Assembly (NCBI RefSeq): GCF_958298935.1
Contig: NC_084924.1
Coordinates: forward strand, 26,757,819-26,821,818
Source: Phragmites australis
Lineage: Eukaryota; Streptophyta; Magnoliopsida; Poales; Poaceae
Direction of reading: 5' to 3'
Length of the DNA stretch: 64,000 bases
A program made the translations under genes and the position numbers. Below the pieces are notes generated by a model that was not told where the DNA came from, ran no database searches, and saw only the letters and a program-made list of their open reading frames with translations. This document shows, piece by piece, positions 61,501 to 64,000 of this stretch. Positions within the stretch are counted from its first letter, which is position 1. Each line of letters begins with the position of its first letter.

Positions 61501-62122
61501 GAAAGCTGAAAATAATAAAATATCATTTGGTAGAAATTTTATTAATTCCACTTTGAGAATTAGTTTAAAAACTCTGTTAAACTGACCCTTTAGTTGAGTT
61601 AGTTGAGTTGTACCTACCGTGCCATGGGCTACCCCAAAATAGCACGGCTCAACTTGCACCTCTAAATGTAATGTGCAAAACTTCGGCCAGACTGCCGGAG
61701 TGGCAGAAAAGAAGAGTAGTACAGGGTCGACCCGAGGAAGATGAAAGATGGTAGAGCCTCAAGTTTAGTTGCCTCCTTGTTGTTATGTTGTTAGTATAAG
61801 GCCATGCCATTGGCTAAAATGACAATTACTCTCACCGACAAGAGCCGAGTATATATGCACCTTTGGTAAGCTGGTCCAGATTGCAGACATTCGCTGAGGA
61901 ATAGACGGCGCGGCCGTCACGGAGGGCATCGCCGAGGAGCCCCTCTATCTCGCCGGAGCCGAGCATGACGGTGGGGGCAAGGTCGGTGACCCGCACACAC
62001 CACTCGCCGGAGCGGAGCAGCGCGGCCACCAGGTGCCTGGCCATGAACCCCCGGCTGCCGGTCACCGCGCACCATCTCGCCTCAACCGGGCGGCCAACAC
62101 TGTCATTAGGCTGTGACCCCAT
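38025..62122 (-). CDS. 3beta-hydroxysteroid-dehydrogenase/decarboxylase-like protein, 8 exons, 390 aa
   Basis: Join of 61861-62122, 55042-55131, 54468-54601, 54016-54174, 48264-48386, 48111-48190, 38249-38453 and 38025-38144 on the minus strand, 1173 nt with stop. All introns are GT-AG and all phases match. This SDR-superfamily enzyme type removes the C-4 carboxyl of sterol intermediates using NAD(P) at the ER membrane. Visible: Rossmann motif TGSRGFMA (residues 21-28), TSSS (137-140), and the catalytic pair in YAQTK (Y167, K171). RTFSCNKAVEELGYRP lies in the C-terminal half, and a hydrophobic stretch near 287-300 may touch the membrane. The start at 62122 is chosen because a TATA box lies 76 bp upstream. 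Oddity: the end of exon 4 (LDCYGRKM) is shorter than and unlike the family. The gene is stretched to 24 kb by transposons in introns 1, 4 and 6. Activity is unproven. Confidence 0.85.
38249..38453 (-). CDS. Dehydrogenase gene exon 7
   Basis: 205 nt giving SFKIRIPLLVIVPVSYVVEW, then LNRTFSCNKAVEELGYRPVV and SLK. Acceptor ATTGCAG, donor GTTCTT (a weak donor). Confidence 0.85.
38845..41480 (-). repeat. Probable solo LTR or LTR fragment in intron 6
   Basis: Starts TGTGTCGGACCCCGATC, which reads on the minus strand as an LTR end ...GGGTCCGACACA. It continues for about 2.6 kb of non-coding sequence of LTR-like layout. On the minus strand a TATA box (plus-strand ATTTATAGG at about 40972) follows a GGCCCA-rich region. 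The right edge is uncertain (about 41480) and no target duplication was found. No gag or pol nearby, so a solo LTR is the likeliest reading. Confidence 0.4.
40462..40509. repeat. (GA)n microsatellite
   Basis: About 24 uninterrupted GA units. It creates a spurious Leu-Ser repeat frame on the minus strand. Confidence 0.95.
42647..43810 (+). pseudogene. CACTA ORF, plant transposase-24 domain
   Basis: 42647-42958 reads TIEQRWVANQGSNKKPTGQH and then VAISYKSWTGN. After a TAG, 42974-43306 continues with KLKLSFEFLKDTESMVKKAM, then WEDFVQYKTLEEALKSSQ and LSTSGYLKK. 43565-43810 gives VPWKAGFVEYADSYRSQKRR. This is the order of the Transposase_24 domain found in many grass CACTA elements. Stops at 42956-42958, 43304-43306, 43424-43426 and near 43555 break it. 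Confidence 0.65.
44100..44660 (+). pseudogene. Proline-rich linker of the CACTA protein
   Basis: One frame repeats SPPPSQKK/APPPSHKQ-type units for about 100 codons, then VTGTVALFFSCLDGSLDSS. It is the counterpart of the Pro/Ser-rich stretch at 28900-29250. It is cut at its end by the nested CACTA at 44681. Confidence 0.45.
44681..46109. mobile_element. Non-autonomous CACTA nested in the larger CACTA, TGA target duplication
   Basis: Starts CACTACTACAGAAAAGGTC, ends TTTTTTGTAATAGTG, flanked by TGA (44678-44680 and 46110-46112). Both ends have ACCGGCAGTGATA repeats. The core is shared with 31916-32745. It contains an inverted tRNA-like block around 44980-45060. It has no transposase. Confidence 0.9.
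46120..47406 (+). pseudogene. CACTA Ulp1-like protease remnant
   Basis: 46522-46713 contains FILLPYNFEYVFPYL, then FTLDPPCHPAGH, the decayed His region of Ulp1-like proteases. GTNICVYYVCKNMHQF near 46958 keeps the catalytic Cys region. 47143-47406 encodes LLPPHEISAIREQVTVLINS. Intron-like AG acceptors separate the pieces, as in the paralogous copy at 29810-30824. TAG codons interrupt it. Confidence 0.55.
48111..48190 (-). CDS. Dehydrogenase gene exon 6
   Basis: 80 nt giving AYFITNMEPINMWDFLYMVQ and EELGYK. Acceptor TTTTAG, donor GTGCCC. Only 73 bp of intron separates it from exon 5; the next intron is 9.7 kb. Confidence 0.87.
48264..48386 (-). CDS. Dehydrogenase gene exon 5
   Basis: 123 nt giving FIIGDGQNCDDFVYVENVVH and LCAEKTLS. 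Acceptor CATGCAG, donor GTAAGT. Intron 4 before it is 5.6 kb and holds the hAT-like elements. Confidence 0.88.
48400..49681. other. Intron 4 stretch without element calls
   Basis: A GC-richer patch around 48830-49060 contains a Ser/Pro-rich plus-strand frame but no recognisable protein. The rest is AT-rich. I see no gene. Confidence 0.4.
49685..51249. mobile_element. Tourist-like (PIF/Harbinger) MITE split by a hAT-like element
   Basis: Ends GGCCGTCTCCAGCAG and, inverted, GATCATCTCTAACAA, flanked by TTA (49682-49684 and 51250-51252). Without the insert (49773-50979 plus one target duplication) it is about 350 bp. No coding sequence. Confidence 0.55.
49773..50979. mobile_element. hAT-like element with GGTAACCG subterminal repeats
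   Basis: Starts CAGGGTTCAAAAAACCG, ends inverted CAAGGTTCCATTTACCG, flanked by a perfect 8-bp duplication CTCCAGAC (49765-49772 and 50980-50987), as made by hAT transposases. The ends contain at least ten CGGTAACCG/CGGTTACCG words. The core 50235-50485 is homologous on the opposite strand to the core of the Mutator-like element at 35317-36152. No transposase. Confidence 0.8.
51691..52930 (+). pseudogene. MAP65-like microtubule-associated protein gene fragment (two exons)
   Basis: An exon at 51691-51765 gives DGLLDMLEEYSNTRKEKEHE and RKRQR. A 116-bp intron (51766-51881, GTACCA...TTTGCAG) follows. The next exon begins DQGRLQGAAAKR, joining in phase 0 to the RKRQRDQ-LQG signature of plant MAP65 proteins, which cross-link microtubules. 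The second exon continues as a Ser/Gly-rich tail for 123 codons. It is then split by the hAT-like insert at 52251-52835, and the frame resumes at 52844 (VPSGRGKPNGDN). Most of MAP65 is absent, so this is a captured fragment. The tail itself is less surely MAP65. Confidence 0.55.
52251..52835. mobile_element. Small hAT-like element nested in the MAP65 fragment
   Basis: Starts CAGGGCCGGCTCTGG, ends inverted CAGGATCGGTCTTGA (mismatches are all C/T or G/A), flanked by GTCGCGGG (52243-52250) and ATCGCGGG (52836-52843), 7 of 8 identical. Mostly AT-rich and non-coding. Removing it with one duplication restores an open frame across the site. Confidence 0.65.
53202..54015. other. Intron 4 right part, no gene
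   Basis: AT-rich intron sequence next to exon 4. A plus-strand frame at 53449-53685 has no recognised motif. Around 53760-53900 an ATAACCATATTA segment is repeated. Confidence 0.4.
54016..54174 (-). CDS. Dehydrogenase gene exon 4
   Basis: 159 nt giving FPDAYAQTKAEAEKLVLKA and CSIRPASIFGPGD. Carries the YxxxK catalytic pair. Its last residues, VPTLDCYGRKM, diverge from the usual VPSLVxxARAGKSK-like end but keep the frame into exon 5. Donor GTAAGG. Confidence 0.87.
54468..54601 (-). CDS. Dehydrogenase gene exon 3
   Basis: 134 nt giving TKNVIDACKICKVKRL, then YTSSSAVVF and NESMPYPDK. Contains the catalytic Ser region. Acceptor ATGCACAG, donor GTTGAA. Confidence 0.88.
55042..55131 (-). CDS. Dehydrogenase gene exon 2
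   Basis: 90 nt giving FEGVDVVFHTAAADPSKND and LHYKVNVEG, a conserved family block. Acceptor TATCCAG, donor GTGAGT. Separated from exon 1 by a 6.7 kb intron. Confidence 0.88.
55941..56247. mobile_element. Inverted-repeat MITE
   Basis: Arms 55941-56005 and 56177-56247 are inverted copies (CATTCTCATACTCTC... and its complement, about 85 percent identical). No coding sequence. The target duplication could not be set because the Tekay-type LTR begins at 56253, next to its right edge. Confidence 0.6.
56253..60400 (+). repeat. Tekay/Retand-type gypsy solo LTR in intron 1, interrupted by a CACTA
   Basis: Starts TGTAACATCCCAAAATTC, the start typical of large grass Tekay-type LTRs. It contains the characteristic GC-rich leader-like segment (56690-57500), the GTCAATAAAGTGGCCCCA stretch and the GGGCAAGAGTAGAGGAGG segment near its 3' end (59356). 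No internal gag-pol follows. The right edge is judged from similarity at about 60400; no target duplication was found. Subtracting the insert at 59512-60303, it is about 3.35 kb. Plus-strand orientation, opposite to the host gene. Confidence 0.6.
59512..60303. mobile_element. Short non-autonomous CACTA in the solo LTR, TAA target duplication
   Basis: Starts CATTGCTATAAAACTGG (decayed CACTACTATAAAA), ends TTTTCTATAGTAGTG, flanked by TAA (59509-59511 and 60304-60306). Its core is homologous to 33893-34691, including the GTGCGAGCTGAGAG tRNA-like block. No coding sequence. Confidence 0.8.
60663..60935 (+). pseudogene. Exon-like GC-rich fragment in intron 1
   Basis: A frame gives TRDYVQNCCVNPMLSAAY and FADALMQPVTSFDE, then a consensus donor (GATGAG|GTACGC) near 60860, after which the frame becomes intron-like. 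Its GC content contrasts with the surrounding AT-rich DNA. It lies on the strand opposite to the host gene. I do not recognise the protein. It may be a captured exon. Confidence 0.3.
61297..61588. mobile_element. Tourist-like MITE, 292 bp
   Basis: Starts GGGCATGTTTAGTACAG and ends inverted GGGTCAGTTTAACAGAG; similarity continues for about 35 bp (TTTAAATTCTC / AAACTAATTCTC). Flanked by TTT on both sides (61294-61296 and 61589-61591). Non-coding. Confidence 0.7.
61861..62122 (-). CDS. Dehydrogenase gene exon 1
   Basis: Encodes residues 1-87 plus one base. GC-rich, unlike the later exons, as is common for first exons in grasses. Contains the dinucleotide-binding motif TGSRGFMA. Donor AAAG|GTGCAT. 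Confidence 0.85.
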
Positions 62123-62197
62123 CGAGAGAAACACAGTGGCTGCAATACGCGCACGCTCCAGTTGTATGCGCACAGTAGGCCTGAGCCCTTGCAAATT

Positions 62198-62205
62198 TAT
62201 TTATA
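62198..62205 (-). promoter_or_regulatory. TATA box of the dehydrogenase gene
   Basis: The minus strand reads CTATAAATAAAT, 76 bp upstream of the ATG at 62122. This implies transcription starting near 62170 and a leader of roughly 45 nt, and excludes the upstream Met at 62194 as the start. Confidence 0.6.
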
Positions 62206-62303
62206 GCCTGACGCTTGACTTAAAATTAATTTCTCGTATATTAACTATTAGTTAGTAGATCACATCAGCCAAATGACCGGCCCATACGCGACAAGGTCAA
62301 GCT

Positions 62304-64000
62304 ATGCAAGGGCCGGCTCAAAAAATAAAAAAAATAAAGACAAGGCCAACTCTGATCGAACTCAGAGACGTTGCCCCCATGCAGTCAGGTTTTGGGATAA
62401 AATCGGTTTCTGTTGAGAATCTGATGGTTTCTCTTGATATTAAGGAGAAACCTCACGTTAAGAATGTACATACTGTTGTATATAATACAGTGATAATATG
62501 AGCATGAATATCATCCTATGTATAACAACACAAATGTAAAACAGTAAGAAGCAATTGCACATGATCTCTAAAAGAGATTACAGCAGTTCAAAAGTTACAA
62601 TTTCTGACATCATGTGAACAATAAGAACTGGACAGCATGTTCTTTTCATGTAAAAGAGTGCTCTCAGGAAATGCATGACAATTGGTCCCAGGATAAACAA
62701 GGTCCTGCACCTTAATTATTCTATTGAAAACATCATTGATGGGACAATTTACTAAATTCTGAACTAGTTATTAGAACCTGAACAAAGTTCTTAAAAATCA
62801 AACAACATCATCCTAGACTATGTTGTTGTACTGAATCAGAGCAAGCACATTTACTGAACAGAGCTAGCAATATGCTGCCGAGACTGATATAAACAAAATG
62901 GACAGCAAGATTCAAAAGGAGTACCGACAATAGCAAACAAGCTGAATCAATTTCTATGTCCAGAATCAACTATAGTTAGCAATCTCTGAATTAACAGCAG
63001 CACATTATCCAGTGATCAAAATAATAACATGTAGCCCCTGGAAATTCAACACAAGAGACGTGTCTCGGTACAGAAATACAGAATAGTGAGAAACATAATG
63101 AGAATCACTAGGGGCTATCACAAGTATCAAAGAACTAGATAAACACAGGTCTAGACAATTGTACTCAGTAAATTGTTCAGTCTCAGTATGAATATGTAAC
63201 AGTATTGTCTAGAACAGAAAAAAGGGGAAAACTCACAACGTGACTTGCTGAAAAGCACAAATGATCGAGGCAAGGCACGGCTCTACAGCTATTGTCTCAG
63301 AAATCCAATCACCTGCTAGTTGCCGCCGGCGAGAGAGAAGATGGAGATACAACGCCTCAACTGCACAGCCACTGTAAGTACGGGCGAGCCTTACGCAGCT
63401 CCGAACAACACCAACACAAGGGTTCCTCCACCCAATCCCTATCAGCTCAAAATCACCAAGCCAAAGCCCGAGCTTCACTCGGCTCAAGCACAAGAGGAGA
63501 TTCCTAGAACCGGAAGAGAAAACCAGTGAGAATCAAGAGGATGGAGAGTTTTTCCAAAAAAATTCCCCCACAGAAGAAGGAGGCGGCCTACTAATAGATG
63601 TAGCCGCGTCGTCCAGCACCCCACGAACCCCCGAAGGGATCGGGCATGCGGTCACACCACCACCGCCACAAAAATGGCCGCTGCCACCTCTCTCTCCCTG
63701 CTCTCTCCTTTTTCCCCATTGTTTACCCTAGCTGAACCAAGTCCCAAGTCTTGTATGCATTAGTGCATGAGCATAGGATCAACAAACAAATTGGCCAGCC
63801 AGTCCAGCAAGGAAAAAGGCTCAAGAAAAATATTAAAATTCATATTTTCCTCGACACATTCTAAAAGGAGGTGAGAGATAGTCCAGCGCTAATGTGATGT
63901 AACAGTTTTCGAACGGTAAGTTTAAAGGGAAAAATGGCAAGATAAAACAAACCAGCAACTTCGAGAAAAAAAAAGATGAACACAAATGATAAACATTGCT
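62304..64000. other. Right edge: no nameable gene, possible leader/intron of a minus-strand transcript
   Basis: A GC-richer block at 63300-63720 followed leftward by a T-rich stretch (62480-63240, read on the minus strand) ending in TTATACATAG resembles a leader exon and first intron. The plus-strand frame at 62304-62501 (LRDVAPMQSGFGIK) is protein-like but unrecognised. A retroelement leader is equally possible. Confidence 0.25.

Noticed and set aside
62120..62194. Upstream Met (62194) as start of the dehydrogenase
   Set aside because: The TATA box at 62198-62205 would leave no leader, and the family N-terminus fits the Met at 62122.
63233..63529. Overlapping ORFs near the right edge
   Set aside because: No domain; composition suits an untranslated leader and the frames are on opposite strands.

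Overview
This 64 kb window looks like nuclear DNA from a grass, probably a panicoid relative of maize, sorghum or Setaria. The basis is spliced genes with GT-AG introns, plant-type Ty3/gypsy, Ty1/copia, LINE, CACTA, hAT, Mutator-like and Tourist elements, and GC-rich exons in an AT-rich background. The species cannot be fixed from the sequence. There is no sign of bacterial operons, CRISPR arrays or rRNA genes.

Left part (1-31.8 kb) is a nest of transposable elements. The right end of a CACTA element (1-883) is followed by a short exon-like fragment. A 5'-truncated LINE on the minus strand has been split by a complete Tat-lineage gypsy element (2111-14121) and a complete SIRE/Maximus-type copia element (16567-27545, flanked by ATTGG target duplications). 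About 0.9 kb of LINE 3' end plus flanking DNA occurs on both sides of the gypsy element, which suggests recombination between two insertions rather than one simple insertion. The gypsy element carries a multi-exon antisense ORF. A CACTA element that has lost its left end (28239-31804) follows, with a transposase-24/Ulp1-like coding region.

Middle part (31.9-38 kb) holds two short non-autonomous CACTA elements and an 836 bp Mutator-like foldback element with a perfect 9-bp target duplication.

Right part (38-62.2 kb) is dominated by one host gene on the minus strand. It is an 8-exon gene of the 3beta-hydroxysteroid-dehydrogenase/decarboxylase family (short-chain dehydrogenase superfamily). Its 1173-nt CDS (390 aa) is spread over 24 kb because its introns are full of elements. 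Intron 6 has a complete CACTA element (42002-47880) with a smaller CACTA nested in it, and a probable solo LTR. Intron 4 has a Tourist-like MITE containing a hAT-like element, and a second hAT-like element carrying an apparent MAP65 gene fragment that is itself split by a third hAT-like element. Intron 1 has a Tekay-type solo LTR containing another short CACTA, an inverted-repeat MITE and a Tourist-like MITE. A TATA box sits 76 bp upstream of the ATG. The exons are colinear, in frame and have consensus splice sites, so the gene may still be expressed.

The last 1.8 kb (62.2-64 kb) contains no gene I can name; it resembles a leader and intron region of something on the minus strand that continues outside the window.
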